Assembly (NCBI GenBank): GCA_023701385.1
Contig: JAMPXC010000028.1
Location: forward strand, 1 to 41,230
Origin: Pseudobdellovibrio sp.
GTDB lineage: Bacteria > Bdellovibrionota > Bdellovibrionia > Bdellovibrionales > Bdellovibrionaceae
Length of the DNA: 41,230 bases
Reading direction: 5' to 3'
Under the pieces are notes generated by a model. That model searched no databases. It saw only the letters and a program-made list of their open reading frames with translations, and had not been told where the DNA came from. This document shows, one piece after another, positions 30,575 to 40,534 of the stretch. Numbering within the stretch: position 1 is the stretch's first letter; every line of letters starts with the position of its first letter. Position numbers and translations under genes: made by a program.

Positions 30575-31534
30575 TTAAGGAAGCTCGATCTTAGTCATGC
30601 AATCAGAGTGATCGCACGTCTCGGGATTCGCAACTTTTGGTAAATAAATATGAATGTTTTTTCCGCGCGGACTCCAACGTATGGGGTGATGAACGCGGAT
30701 ATGTGAAAAAATAGCGTGCACTTCTTTATCTAAACTAGCAGCGATGTGCGCGACCCCAGTCGAGGGCGCAATTATTTTTTCAGAATAATTTAAAATTTCT
30801 AAAAGTTCGCTGAAATTTAATTTACTTTGTAGCCATTTAACTTGGCTGTGGTTTAGGTAAACTTTTTTTATTTGATCAAGATAAGGTTCGTCAGCATCGG
30901 TTCCGGTGATCACAATGAGACGATTCAATTTAATTTGTTTATCAATATATTCGATGTATTTTTGTTGGGGCCAGTTCAGTGCTGAACCCATCATACCTGG
31001 ATGAACCACGATGTAATTCGGTGATAAACCAAATTTTTCTAACGTCGCTGTTGATTGTGGTTTTTTAAATTTAAAATAAATTTCTTTCGGATTTTGTGTC
31101 AGTGGCCCCGTGATTTTTTCAACCAGTTCAAGATTGTATTCAAATTCGTGCTTAATCGCACGAGAACGCTTTTGGCGCACACCTTCGTTTAAAAACAGAA
31201 AGCTGTGCCACTGGCTTAAAACGCCGATGCGGTGGCGAATACGCGCTTTAAAAAGCTCGTAGTTAATCCACCACGGGCACTGAAAACTAACAGCGTAATC
31301 AAAATTATTTTCTTCAAGAAGTTTTGCGAAGATTTTGCGAGATTCTTCAGGTTTGGATTTATCTAATTCGATAAACTTACGTTTTTTCTCACCGAAGTTT
31401 ACGATGTTGCCCATGCCCTTTTGTACGACCCAAGTCACATCATGCGCGCTCTGATCCAAAACTTGATCTGTCGGTAAGGTACAGATCAAGTCGCCAATTT
31501 TATCTAAGCGGATCAGAACGATTTTCTTTTTCAT
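30575..31534 (-). CDS. Glycosyltransferase family 9 (heptosyltransferase-like)
   Basis: The 319-residue protein opens with the GT9 N terminus IVLIRLDKIGDLICTLPT. It has a middle YIVVHPGMMGSALNWPQQKY and the C-terminal donor-binding block SEKIIAPSTGVAHIAASL. GT9 enzymes add heptose or related sugars to the inner core of LPS at the cytoplasmic face of the inner membrane. It lies downstream of gcvP with a 36-nt gap but has no functional link to it. Confidence 0.92.
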   Translation of the reverse strand: MKKKIVLIRLDKIGDLICTLPTDQVLDQSAHDVTWVVQKGMGNIVNFGEKKRKFIELDKSKPEESRKIFAKLLEENNFDYAVSFQCPWWINYELFKARIRHRIGVLSQWHSFLFLNEGVRQKRSRAIKHEFEYNLELVEKITGPLTQNPKEIYFKFKKPQSTATLEKFGLSPNYIVVHPGMMGSALNWPQQKYIEYIDKQIKLNRLIVITGTDADEPYLDQIKKVYLNHSQVKWLQSKLNFSELLEILNYSEKIIAPSTGVAHIAASLDKEVHAIFSHIRVHHPIRWSPRGKNIHIYLPKVANPETCDHSDCMTKIELP

Positions 31535-31570
31535 ATCAAATATAAGTGTAGCAAAAAAGGCCTGGCACTT

Positions 31571-34426
31571 TTATTGGTAAGAATCTAACGGAGGGCAAGA
31601 GCACACGATGTTTTTATCACCGTAAGCATTGTCTACGCGTCCAACTGGTGGCCAGTATTTGTTTGTTTTAACCCATGAAGCCGGATAAGCCGCTACTTCA
31701 CGTGTGTACTTGTGATTCCACTCTGTCGCGAGTAACGCTTCAGCCGTGTGCGGAGCATTTCTGATCACGTCAGGACAAGCATCTGCTTCTTTGCGGATTT
31801 GAATCATCGCTTCACAGAAACGGTCTAACTCACGTTTTGATTCTGATTCTGTGGGTTCGATCATTAATGTTCCGATCACCGGCCAAGACATTGTCGGTGC
31901 GTGAAAGCCAAAATCCATTAAACGTTTAGCGATATCATTTACATCAATCTCATGCGATTTTTTAAGCGGACGAATATCGATAATACATTCGTGCGCCACT
32001 AAACCTTCTTTGCCTTTGTAAACGATCGGGTAGTGCGGCGCTAATTTTTTTGCGATATAGTTCGCGGATAAAATCGAAGTCATTGTCGCTTGTTTTAAAC
32101 CTGCGGCACCCATCATGGTGATGTAGCTCCAGCTGATTGGTAAAATCGAAGCTGAACCCCATGGTGCGCTTGTTGTAGCGCTTACGCCAGTTGCTGGGCC
32201 CGCTTCTTTAACTAAAGAATGCTTCGGAAGATACGGAGCTAAGTGAGCACCCACACCGATCGGACCAACACCAGGACCGCCACCACCGTGAGGAATCGCA
32301 AATGTTTTATGTAAGTTCATGTGCGAAACATCTGGTCCGAATTTACCTGGTTGAGCAACGCCTACTAATGCATTTAAGTTTGCGCCATCCATATAAACTT
32401 GGCCGCCGTTTTTGTGAATCACTTCACAAATTTCAGTGATCGCTTCTTCAAAGATACCGTGAGTTGATGGGTAAGTAACCATCATCGCCGCTAATTTGTC
32501 TTTGTGAAGTTCTGCTTTAGCTTTTAAGTCAGCTAAATCAACGTTACCGTTTTCGTCACAAGCCGTTACCACAACTTGAAAGCCAGCTAAAGCTGCTGAC
32601 GCTGGATTTGTTCCGTGCGCCGAAGAAGGAATTAAACACACGTTTCTGTGTGATTCATTTCTAGCTTTAAAGTATTCACGAATAACTAAAAGACCTGCGT
32701 ATTCACCTTGGGCGCCAGAGTTTGGCTGTAATGAAACTGCGGCAAAACCAGTGATCGCGCAAAGTTTAGCTTCTAAGTCTTTAATTAATTTTTGGTAACC
32801 TTGTGTTTGATGGCTTGGAGCAAACGGATGAATTTTGTTAATTTCAGGCCATGAAACCGGAATAAGTTCTGTGGCTGCATTTAACTTCATCGTGCAAGAT
32901 CCAAGTGGAATCATTGAGTGAGTTAAAGTCACATCTTTATTTTGTAATTGGTAGATGTATCTCATTAACTCTGTTTCTGAGTGGTATTTGTTGAAAGTGG
33001 CGTGAGTCATGAAATCAGAAGTTCTTACGAACTCTTTGTTCCATTGATTTTTTAAACCAGCTTCAAGATCAGCTAATTTGAAAGACAAAGCTTGGCCACC
33101 GTTGAAAGCCGTTAATAAATCTTCGATTAACTGGTGATTACAAGTTTCGTTGATCGAAAAACCAACGCCATCGTTGTAAGCGCGTAAGTTGATTTCTAAT
33201 TTTTCTGCAGCTGCAACAATCGAAGCAGTTTTATCAGTTTTGATTTTTACAGTGTCGAAGAATTGTGTCGTTGTTGTTTTAAAACCAATTTTTTCTAAAC
33301 CAGCCACTGCTAATTGAGTTAAACGGTGAGTACGTAATGCGATTTTCTTTAAACCGTTTGGACCGTGGTAAACACCGTACATCGCAGCCATGTTCGCTAG
33401 TAACACTTGCGCAGTACAAATATTTGAAGTCGCTTTTTCACGGCGAATATGTTGTTCGCGTGTTTGTAAAGTTAAACGTAAAGCTTTCTTCCCATGAGAA
33501 TCTACAGAAACACCTACTAAACGGCCTGGGAAAGAACGTTTATAAGCATCTTTTGTAGCTAAGAAAGCAGCGTGAGGGCCACCAAATCCTAATGGTACAC
33601 CGAAACGTTGAGAATTACCTACAACGATGTCAGCTCCCCATTCACCTGGAGGAGTAAGTAATGTTAACGCTAATAAATCAGCCGAAGCCACAGCTAAAGC
33701 GCCATGATCGTGAAGTTTAGCAGTGATCGCTTTGTAATCTTCAACAGTACCTTCAGTTGTCGGGTATTGGAAAATCGCTGCAAAGATTTCTTTTTTGAAA
33801 TCGTAAGTTACAGGATCAGCAATAATCATTTCTAAACCTAACGGTTCAGAGCGAGTTTTTAAAACTTCAAGCACATGCGGGTGAGCTTGTGGGTGAACCA
33901 CGAAAGTATTGCAGTCTTTTTTCTTACATAATGAATGGGCCATCACTAAGGCTTCAGCAGCAGCTGTACCTTCATCAAGTAACGAAGCATTTGAAATTTC
34001 CATACCTGTAAGATCAGTGATCATTGTTTGGAAGTTTAATAAACTTTCTAAACGACCTTGAGAAATTTCAGGTTGGTAAGGCGTGTAAGCTGTGTACCAT
34101 ACTGGGTTTTCAAAAACGTTACGTAAAATCGGCGACGGTGTGATTGTGTCGTGAAAACCGATACCGATTAAACTTCTGAAAACTTTATTTTCAGAAACTG
34201 TTTTTTTCAGTTGAGCTAGAATTTCAAATTCAGAAATTCCATCGCCTACATTTAATTTGGCGTTTGAAAAAATAGTTTTCGGAACAACTTTAGTCATCAG
34301 TTCTTCAAAGTTTGAAAAACCAAGTGTCTGAAGCATCTCTTGTTGTTCGGCAGGAGTAGGGCCAATGTGACGGCCTGTAAATTCCGAGTTCGTGTTAAGG
34401 GAAGAAAGTGACGTGTTTAAATCCAT
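31571..34426 (-). CDS. gcvP: Glycine dehydrogenase (decarboxylating), P protein
   Basis: This single-chain P protein of about 951 residues decarboxylates glycine with PLP and passes the aminomethyl group to GcvH. It opens with FTGRHIGPT. The C-terminal half has the PLP lysine in [16 protein letters not shown] (near residue 703), preceded by the [11 protein letters not shown] aspartate block. The two halves are fused, as in E. coli. ATG 34426 follows GGGGG closely; an in-frame ATG at 34438 adds 4 residues. It is on the same strand as gcvT-gcvH but separated by unrelated genes, so it must have its own promoter. Confidence 0.96.
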   Translation of the reverse strand: MDLNTSLSSLNTNSEFTGRHIGPTPAEQQEMLQTLGFSNFEELMTKVVPKTIFSNAKLNVGDGISEFEILAQLKKTVSENKVFRSLIGIGFHDTITPSPILRNVFENPVWYTAYTPYQPEISQGRLESLLNFQTMITDLTGMEISNASLLDEGTAAAEALVMAHSLCKKKDCNTFVVHPQAHPHVLEVLKTRSEPLGLEMIIADPVTYDFKKEIFAAIFQYPTTEGTVEDYKAITAKLHDHGALAVASADLLALTLLTPPGEWGADIVVGNSQRFGVPLGFGGPHAAFLATKDAYKRSFPGRLVGVSVDSHGKKALRLTLQTREQHIRREKATSNICTAQVLLANMAAMYGVYHGPNGLKKIALRTHRLTQLAVAGLEKIGFKTTTTQFFDTVKIKTDKTASIVAAAEKLEINLRAYNDGVGFSINETCNHQLIEDLLTAFNGGQALSFKLADLEAGLKNQWNKEFVRTSDFMTHATFNKYHSETELMRYIYQLQNKDVTLTHSMIPLGSCTMKLNAATELIPVSWPEINKIHPFAPSHQTQGYQKLIKDLEAKLCAITGFAAVSLQPNSGAQGEYAGLLVIREYFKARNESHRNVCLIPSSAHGTNPASAALAGFQVVVTACDENGNVDLADLKAKAELHKDKLAAMMVTYPSTHGIFEEAITEICEVIHKNGGQVYMDGANLNALVGVAQPGKFGPDVSHMNLHKTFAIPHGGGGPGVGPIGVGAHLAPYLPKHSLVKEAGPATGVSATTSAPWGSASILPISWSYITMMGAAGLKQATMTSILSANYIAKKLAPHYPIVYKGKEGLVAHECIIDIRPLKKSHEIDVNDIAKRLMDFGFHAPTMSWPVIGTLMIEPTESESKRELDRFCEAMIQIRKEADACPDVIRNAPHTAEALLATEWNHKYTREVAAYPASWVKTNKYWPPVGRVDNAYGDKNIVCSCPPLDSYQ

Positions 34427-34637
34427 GAAAGCCCCCATGTCATTGTTCGGGGCTTACGCTAGCACGAAGGTCTAGAAAAGGCAAAAATGACGGGGTCTTT
34501 GCGCAGTTGTACTTGGACATGAGTGCAACATAAATAAGCACTAATTTTGATAAATATGCAAATTAATGTGGGATTATATTATATCAGCGAAAGTTTTCCT
34601 TCGCACGCATGGGAAATCTGGCAACCAAGTCAGCATT

Positions 34638-34674
34638 TAACCAAAGCTATGAATTTTAGGGATAGCTTTGGTTA
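34638..34674 (-). terminator. Long perfect hairpin after the H1-like gene
   Basis: A 13-bp perfect stem (AACCAAAGCTAT / ATAGCTTTGGTT plus one pair) with an 11-nt loop lies 15 nt downstream of the H1-like stop on its strand. No T-run follows, so it may stop, process or stabilise the mRNA. The rest of 34439-34637 has no gene. It probably holds the gcvP promoter, and there is a minor 5-bp hairpin near 34588. Confidence 0.5.
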
Positions 34675-34689
34675 TCGTAGGCTTTAAAA

Positions 34690-35109
34690 TTATTTTCTAA
34701 CAGCTTTTTTTCTAGCTTTACGAACCGCAGGTTTCGCTTTCGTTTTTGCTTTAGAAGCTTTTTTAGCTGTTTTTACGCCGTATTCAGCCGCTTTAGCTTT
34801 GATCGCTTTTTCGATCTTAGCGCGTTGAGCTTCGGCTTTCTTTTTGTAAGAAGCTAAGTTCTTTTCTACGTCAGTCGCAGATTTTTTAACTTGCGTTACA
34901 ACTTTATGAACTTCTTTTTGTAACTCATTTTCTGCAGCCACAACTTTTTTAGCTAAGTCTTTGTATTTCTTAACCGCTTGGTCAGCTGAAAGCTTTTGAA
35001 TTTTTGTTTGTAAATCGTGAGTCACTGATTGAACGTCAGCGATCACTTTTTTTACGTTTTTTTGTTCAGAAAGTTTTTGAACGATCTTTTGAATATTAGT
35101 AAGAGCCAT
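34690..35109 (-). CDS. Histone H1-like basic protein with coiled-coil N terminus
   Basis: In this 139-residue protein, residues 1-90 are helical and heptad-like. Residues 90-139 are Lys/Ala/Arg-rich (KTAKKASKAKTKAKPAVRKARKKAVRK in pieces), like the tail of bacterial H1-like proteins. It probably binds DNA and compacts the nucleoid, which would suit a predator with attack-phase cells. A phasin-like role for the N-terminal part cannot be excluded. AGGAGA precedes the ATG. It is monocistronic, with a strong hairpin behind it. Confidence 0.78.
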   Translation of the reverse strand: MALTNIQKIVQKLSEQKNVKKVIADVQSVTHDLQTKIQKLSADQAVKKYKDLAKKVVAAENELQKEVHKVVTQVKKSATDVEKNLASYKKKAEAQRAKIEKAIKAKAAEYGVKTAKKASKAKTKAKPAVRKARKKAVRK

Positions 35110-35169
35110 AATCTTTCTCCTAATTTGTATATCGTATATAAACCTATTCTAACTTAAATACAAAAGCAT

Positions 35170-36489
35170 TTACAGAGTAAAATTAAAATTCTTAATCAAG
35201 GCACCCGGTGTCTTGAAAGCGCCAAGTTCGCGTTTTAAGTAAGTCATCGTACTTACGAAAACTGAAGACTCTTTTGTCAGTTCAACCAAGTTGTCGCCAA
35301 AGATATTATAAATCGACTCGTCAAAGCGTAAGTCTTGAATAGGACCGACGATTTCGCCATTCTCTACGTAAAAACAAGCAAAGCGAGTCATCCCTGTCAT
35401 ACGCGCTGTCTGCACGTCTGAGTAGTTGATGTAGTGAAGGTTAGATAAGTAGAGTCCTTGACCTAACTTTGACAATGCGTCCTTCTCAGCTAGAGTGCCG
35501 GCTCTAACATCTAGACTACGCGGAGCTTCTGAAACGTCAGCAAAGTTTGTTTCAATATTGTACTCTTTGGCTGTCGCCGTACTTGTTAATAACGATTTTA
35601 ATTCGCCATTTTCGATTAAGTTAACTTTGTTCGGGCTTAATTCGCCCACTGAATTAAAAAGCGGTGATAAACCTAAATCAAAATTTTCAGTCATTGAAAA
35701 CTTCGGAGATAATTTTAATTCTTTATCTTTTAATTTTTTTAACGGGGCATAACCTTTATTGAAATTACCTTGGCTTAATGAACCGTAGCTCATTGTTCCT
35801 AAGATTTCGGCCATAGCCATTGGTTCTAGATACACATCGTGTTTACCACGGGGGATCGTTTGCATCGGGCGGTTTAAAAGATTTAGTTTGTTTTTTGTGG
35901 CTTGGGCTTGCGCTTGAAATTCAGGGAGTGAGAATTTTTCAGCGGAATAATAACCTTTAGCTGCTTTTGGCCCGTTGTATAACGAATAATCTAAGAAGAA
36001 ATAATCTGTTTCAAAGAAATGAAATTGTCCTTCAGAGTTAATCGAAGCTTGTCTTAACGGGCCAGAGCACCAGAAACCAGCAAGGTCAGTGTCTTTGTAA
36101 GTTTCATAGATTAAACCTGGAACTTCAGAATCAGCCGGGCGGTCTACTTTTTTGAAAGTTTCAGATGTCCCATTGTTTTTTAACGCGATAAATTGCGGGT
36201 GCGGGTCCATTTGCATAAGCTGCACACGCGCATCATCAAGTAAGTGTTTGGCACTTTGCAGATCGTGTTCAAGATGCATCGTTAAGTTAAAGCGCATTTT
36301 TAACGAACGTTGTTCTTTGTTAAATTGCAAAGTCACTTCGTGCTGGTGTACCGATGTGTTCTGGCGAACTTTACTTTGTGAAAAGCGTAAGAACGTTGAA
36401 TCTTCAGAATGTAAGAATAAACCTAACTGTTCACCGGATTTTAAGCCTGAAAATAATTCTTCAGAGAATTTTTTGATATAAGTCTTCAT
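35170..36489 (-). CDS. pmbA: TldE/PmbA-family protein, partner of TldD
   Basis: The 439-residue protein has the TldD/PmbA fold but lacks the HExxxH zinc motif, as expected for the TldE/PmbA subunit. It has a C-terminal TARMTGMTRFACFYVENGEIVGPI block typical of the family. With TldD it makes a metalloprotease that degrades unfolded or leader peptides. The gene starts 3 nt after the tldD stop, so the two are coupled. The symbol follows family usage. Confidence 0.88.
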   Translation of the reverse strand: MKTYIKKFSEELFSGLKSGEQLGLFLHSEDSTFLRFSQSKVRQNTSVHQHEVTLQFNKEQRSLKMRFNLTMHLEHDLQSAKHLLDDARVQLMQMDPHPQFIALKNNGTSETFKKVDRPADSEVPGLIYETYKDTDLAGFWCSGPLRQASINSEGQFHFFETDYFFLDYSLYNGPKAAKGYYSAEKFSLPEFQAQAQATKNKLNLLNRPMQTIPRGKHDVYLEPMAMAEILGTMSYGSLSQGNFNKGYAPLKKLKDKELKLSPKFSMTENFDLGLSPLFNSVGELSPNKVNLIENGELKSLLTSTATAKEYNIETNFADVSEAPRSLDVRAGTLAEKDALSKLGQGLYLSNLHYINYSDVQTARMTGMTRFACFYVENGEIVGPIQDLRFDESIYNIFGDNLVELTKESSVFVSTMTYLKRELGAFKTPGALIKNFNFTL

Positions 36490-36492
36490 AAA

Positions 36493-37965
36493 TTAACCAC
36501 CAAAGATTTCAATGTTGTTAAATAAAGCGTAAGGCGATGAATGGCCTACGCGGATAACTTGGCTTGGTTCGCCTTTACCGCAGTAAGGTGATCCGTAAGT
36601 TTCTACCGTGTTGTTTGCGGTGAGTGCTTTTAAACTTTTCCAGAAAGGAACAGTGATACCACGGTAGTTAGGATTTTTTAATGTTCCGACAACTTTGCCG
36701 TTTTTAACTTGTTTTGCGATCTCACAACCGAACTGGAATTTACGGCGGTAATCATCAATTGACCAAGAGCGGTTGGCGTACATAATCACGCCGTTTTCAA
36801 CTTCTGAAATCATTTGTTCGAGTGAATGAGATCCGCCTTCAAGATTGATGTTGGCCATACGATCAATCGGGGCACGATTCCATGAGCTTGAACGAGAATT
36901 GGCAACACCTGAGATTTGGCTTCTGTACTGGCTCTCTAAGCTACCTAAACCTGCTTGTAAGATACCATCTTTGATTAAATATTTTCTCTCAGCCGGATTT
37001 CCCACTTCATCAAATGCGTAGCTGGCCATTTCATTTGAAGCTGTTGGATCAAATACCACATTCATGATTTTGCTTCCGTACTCTAATGATCCGAAATCCT
37101 GCGGTTGAACAAAACTCCAACCAGCGAAATTTCTTTCATCACCTAAGATGCGGTCTAATTCAAGCGGGTGACCGATTGATTCGTGGATCTGTAATAACAT
37201 TTGATCCGGAGCTAAAATCACATCACAGGTTTCAGTCGGGCAGTTAGGCGCTGTTAATAGTTCTAAAGCTTCAGCTGAAGTTTGTTCGCATTCTGCTAAT
37301 GTTCTATCTATATCAAAAAACTCAGAACCGATTTGTAAACAGATACCACGGCCACCGTGTAACGAACGTGTTTGTGTTTCAGCGCCATCTTGAGCTGTGG
37401 CCGAGAAAGCGCTGACGATAATATTAAAATCCTGTTCAAAGTTAGCACCTTGAGAAGACATATACTTTTGACGGCACTCAATCACCATCGCTTCAGCAGA
37501 AGCTGTGATGATTTTGTCATTTACTTTTAATTTTAACGATGTCTTTTTTAAGAAATCATAAATCTGTGCGGCAGATAATTGATCAAGACCTGTTTGGCGT
37601 TGTGATTTAAATTGGCCAATGGATTTAGGGCGAACTGACATATCAAACTTCGCCACTGGGTATTTAGAACTTACACCCGTCATTTTTTCAGCCGCAGCGA
37701 AAGCTTTTGCAATTCCATCTGGAGTTAATTCACAAGTAGCACCGTAACCGATATGGCCATCTTTCATGATTTCAATTAACACGCCGATATCGTGGAATGT
37801 GTGCATCATGTCTGGTTTACCGTTACGAACAGTAAAGTCGCGTGTTGTTTCAGAAATCATTTTAAAAGCGACAAAGTCAGCTTTGTTTTTGTAATGGTTA
37901 AACTGTTGTTCGAATAAGGATCCAAAACGTTTTGGTAATTCTTGTGATAGAGATAGTGTTTGCAT
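36493..37965 (-). CDS. tldD: TldD-family zinc metalloprotease
   Basis: The 490-residue protein has the catalytic HESIGHPLELDRILG (HExxxH at about residues 257-262) and a C-terminal Cys-containing segment (SPYCGKGEPSQVIRVGHSSP). It forms the active subunit of the TldD/TldE complex in the cytosol. It heads the operon and is divergent from epmA, with 29 nt between the starts, so both promoters must be packed into or overlap that gap. Confidence 0.92.
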   Translation of the reverse strand: MQTLSLSQELPKRFGSLFEQQFNHYKNKADFVAFKMISETTRDFTVRNGKPDMMHTFHDIGVLIEIMKDGHIGYGATCELTPDGIAKAFAAAEKMTGVSSKYPVAKFDMSVRPKSIGQFKSQRQTGLDQLSAAQIYDFLKKTSLKLKVNDKIITASAEAMVIECRQKYMSSQGANFEQDFNIIVSAFSATAQDGAETQTRSLHGGRGICLQIGSEFFDIDRTLAECEQTSAEALELLTAPNCPTETCDVILAPDQMLLQIHESIGHPLELDRILGDERNFAGWSFVQPQDFGSLEYGSKIMNVVFDPTASNEMASYAFDEVGNPAERKYLIKDGILQAGLGSLESQYRSQISGVANSRSSSWNRAPIDRMANINLEGGSHSLEQMISEVENGVIMYANRSWSIDDYRRKFQFGCEIAKQVKNGKVVGTLKNPNYRGITVPFWKSLKALTANNTVETYGSPYCGKGEPSQVIRVGHSSPYALFNNIEIFGG

Positions 37966-37994
37966 AGACTCACTTTATAAGTCATCTTTTATCA

Positions 37995-39200
37995 ATGAGC
38001 AAAACAAGAGATGAATATCTTCTGAAACACTGGACGGCATACCCAGATTGTCCACGGGGGTTTCTTCAGTATGGCCGAGTGCATCAGCTGCGCGTGGGAG
38101 TAAACAACGTTACTACTTACAAAGCTAAAGATGCACCTCAGTTTACCGGAGCAGATGTTTTAGCTGACGGGGATTTAATTGCTCTTATGCCATCGGCTCA
38201 GTTTGTACTTTTGGCGCCCAATTATACAAACCGCCCTGGGTTTTATAAAGCTGAAGATGATCCTTGGTTACGTAAGAAAAACTTTTTCGAATATCAAAAC
38301 TTTATCCGCGATTTTTTTAAAGAAAAACGCTTTTTAGAAGTTAAAACGCCCACTCTGGTTGAATGCCCGGGAACAGAACCCAGTTTAGATGTTTTTGAAA
38401 CAGAATTTGTTTTAGGTTCAAAAACTAAAAAATATTTTTTACCGACATCACCAGAACTGCATCTTAAAAAATTATTAAGCATGGGGGCTGAGCGTATTTT
38501 TGAAATTGCCCCGGTGTTTCGTAACAATGAAAAAACGGAACGCCATAATCATGAGTTTTTAATGCTTGAGTGGTATCGTTCAATGTCATACTTAGCCAAT
38601 ATCAAGCATGACATGATCGAGCTTGTTGAATACTTAGCGGATAAGCTGCGTGTTGAACGTCCGAAAGAAGTTTTAACTTATTCAATTCCGGATCTGTTTA
38701 AAACTTACTGTAACTTTGATTTTAACCCCACAACGACCGCCGAAGAATTAAAAGCCTTAGCGCATACTCTTAATGTCGACGTGCAAAGTGCCACAACGAT
38801 TGATGATTATTTCTATTTAATCTTTATGGAAAAGATCGAAAACAAATGGCCGCAAGACCGTTTAGTTTTTGTCGAAAAATACCCTCCTTACCAAGCCGCT
38901 TTAGCTCGTATAGATAAAGATGGCTGGGCAGAGCGTTTTGAAGCGTACTGGAAAGGGTTAGAACTTGCGAATGCGTTTCATGAACTTAATAATCCTACTG
39001 TGCAAAGAGAGCGCGCGCTTGAAGACTTAGAAAAAAAGAAACTTTTAGGGAAAAATTCTGTCACTCTGGATGAAGAATTTTTCCGGTCGTTAGAGTACGG
39101 AATGCCTCCGAGCGCAGGTATTGCTTTAGGCGTTGAACGCCTTTACATGGCTCTTAAAAACGTCAACAGAATTGACAGTCTTGTTGATTATTCATCTTGA
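37995..39200 (+). CDS. epmA: EpmA-like EF-P lysyl ligase (GenX/PoxA) with N-terminal extension
   Basis: This class II lysyl-tRNA-synthetase paralogue attaches (R)-beta-lysine to elongation factor P in homologues. The catalytic core has PTLVECPGTEPSLD, YFLPTSPELHLKKLL, motif 2 APVFRNNEKTERHNHEFLMLEWYR and motif 3 GIALGVERLYMAL. It lacks a full tRNA anticodon-binding domain. At 401 residues it has about 75 extra N-terminal residues compared with E. coli EpmA (about 325), a beta-rich stretch (FLQYGRVHQLRVGVNN) that may be a remnant OB fold. No epmB or efp is in this window. Confidence 0.88.
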   Translation: MSKTRDEYLLKHWTAYPDCPRGFLQYGRVHQLRVGVNNVTTYKAKDAPQFTGADVLADGDLIALMPSAQFVLLAPNYTNRPGFYKAEDDPWLRKKNFFEYQNFIRDFFKEKRFLEVKTPTLVECPGTEPSLDVFETEFVLGSKTKKYFLPTSPELHLKKLLSMGAERIFEIAPVFRNNEKTERHNHEFLMLEWYRSMSYLANIKHDMIELVEYLADKLRVERPKEVLTYSIPDLFKTYCNFDFNPTTTAEELKALAHTLNVDVQSATTIDDYFYLIFMEKIENKWPQDRLVFVEKYPPYQAALARIDKDGWAERFEAYWKGLELANAFHELNNPTVQRERALEDLEKKKLLGKNSVTLDEEFFRSLEYGMPPSAGIALGVERLYMALKNVNRIDSLVDYSS

Positions 39201-39326
39201 TCATTTTCCTATGGAAAGTGACCGGAATTGTCGCTAAAAGTAGTTCCACATTAGTTATTAAAAGACGGTTAAGACTGTCATGGGGGCTGGTTGAAAGAAA
39301 CCAGTGCACTACCAAGGGGACTTGTT

Positions 39327-40241
39327 ATGAAAACATCTATTAAGCAAAAGGGTTGGGGAACTTTAAGTTTGCTTATTATGGTGGTCATGATCAGTGCATG
39401 CGCTGAAAAAAAGAAACCAGCGCATGCTACTGAGTCGGATTTCGATTATTTTTCTCAAGAATGTAATCCAGGACACAGAAGCGGTATTGTTGGCGGTAAA
39501 GCGGTTAAAGCTTACGAGGCTGACTCTAATCGTTCAGTGTTATTAATCTGGGAAGACGCTAAAGGTGGACAACATCTTTGCTCATCAACTTTAATTGCCG
39601 ATCAAACATTATTAACAGCAGCCCATTGTGTGAATGAAGCCGTAAAAATGCAGGCGGTGTTTTACACGGATGTGACTTGTGAGAGCGGTTACACCCGCAG
39701 CCAACATGCGGTTGCTGTTGATAAAATGCTTCATCACCCTGAATACCAAACTGATATTTCAAAACTAAGTGTTTTTGATGAAAATATTGATCTGGCTTTA
39801 GTGCATTTAGCCCGTAAAGCTCCAGAGCGCTTTCCGATTTTTAAAATTTCAACGAATCCAGAGCAATTAAATTCAGATTTATTGTTATACGGTTACGGTG
39901 TTACAGGAACTTTTGAAAAAGATCCGATGTTACTTAGAAAAACTGTGATTAAACGTACTGATGCGAATAATGAACCTAATATCATGTTTAACAGCAAAGC
40001 TTTATTCATTGATCAACAATCAGGAACTGGTCTATGCAATGGTGATTCCGGTGGTGCAGGTTTAATGGATGATAACGGTGAACTTGTTGTTGTCTCTGTA
40101 AATTCAGAAGTTTTTAATGGTAATGAATTTGATACTTCAACTGATCTTTGCGCACGCCATTCAAAATCAATCGTGGTGCATCATTATCTTGAAAGTTGGA
40201 TTATTCCAACGATGGCTCAATGGGGCCAAAATCTTAAGTAG
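39327..40241 (+). CDS. Trypsin-like (S1) serine protease lipoprotein
   Basis: I placed the start at ATG 39327 behind AAGGGGA, giving a lipobox ISAC (Cys25). The S1 domain follows: IVGGKA (near 53), LTAAHC with the catalytic His (near 98), NIDLALVHL with Asp (near 154), and CNGDSGGAGL with Ser (near 240). The 304-residue protease would be lipid-anchored in the envelope or surface. Bdellovibrio-type genomes have many such proteases, used on prey. An upstream in-frame start at 39291 lacks a Shine-Dalgarno. The gap 39201-39326 contains two short hairpins. Confidence 0.92.
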   Translation: MKTSIKQKGWGTLSLLIMVVMISACAEKKKPAHATESDFDYFSQECNPGHRSGIVGGKAVKAYEADSNRSVLLIWEDAKGGQHLCSSTLIADQTLLTAAHCVNEAVKMQAVFYTDVTCESGYTRSQHAVAVDKMLHHPEYQTDISKLSVFDENIDLALVHLARKAPERFPIFKISTNPEQLNSDLLLYGYGVTGTFEKDPMLLRKTVIKRTDANNEPNIMFNSKALFIDQQSGTGLCNGDSGGAGLMDDNGELVVVSVNSEVFNGNEFDTSTDLCARHSKSIVVHHYLESWIIPTMAQWGQNLK

Positions 40242-40270
40242 TTAATATCCAAAACAGTTTAATGGACCTC

Positions 40271-40323
40271 GACCTTTGTATTGAAAAATGCAGGTTTAAG
40301 GTCCTAATTTCAATACAAAGGTC
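40271..40323 (+). terminator. Perfect 16-bp inverted repeat after the protease gene
   Basis: GACCTTTGTATTGAAA (40271-40286) and TTTCAATACAAAGGTC (40308-40323) are perfect arms with a 21-nt loop. The position suits transcription termination or mRNA end protection, but no T-run follows. GGTCTAGTTT also occurs twice (40320-40329, 40342-40351). Confidence 0.5.
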
Positions 40324-40364
40324 TAGTTTGTTATAGACGATGGTCTAGTTTTACTCGACCAGAC

Positions 40365-40391
40365 TAAAGTGATTCCTAGACTAGCCGAAAG
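40365..40391 (+). promoter_or_regulatory. Sigma-28 (FliA) promoter of the flagellin gene
   Basis: TAAAGTGA (40365-40372), 11-bp spacer, GCCGAAAG (40384-40391), against the sigma-28 consensus TAAAGTTT-N11-GCCGATAA. Transcription would start near 40398, giving a leader of about 150 nt. Confidence 0.85.
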
Positions 40392-40517
40392 GATAACCAA
40401 GCAAACGACGCGAGACTTATGAAAGTTGTTGTTCGGAGAATCCTTGGTGAAGTGACTGTCCCTAGGTATTTGATGATGAGCCAGCTGAAGTAAGTGCAGG
40501 GTCACCAACACGTACAA

Positions 40518-40534
40518 GAACTACAGAGTAGTTC
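40518..40534 (+). promoter_or_regulatory. Hairpin just before the flagellin Shine-Dalgarno
   Basis: GAACTAC-AGA-GTAGTTC is a 7-bp perfect stem with a 3-nt loop, directly followed by AAAAAAGGG and the ATG at 40551. Further upstream GGTGA/TCACC and CCCT/AGGG can also pair (about 40444-40506), so the whole leader is structured. Confidence 0.5.

Noticed and set aside
33337-33558. Plus-strand open frame inside gcvP
   Set aside because: Shadow frame of a strongly conserved enzyme gene.
40323-40517. Open frame of 64 residues on the minus strand upstream of the flagellin gene
   Set aside because: It overlaps the sigma-28 promoter and structured leader, has no Shine-Dalgarno and shows no protein features.
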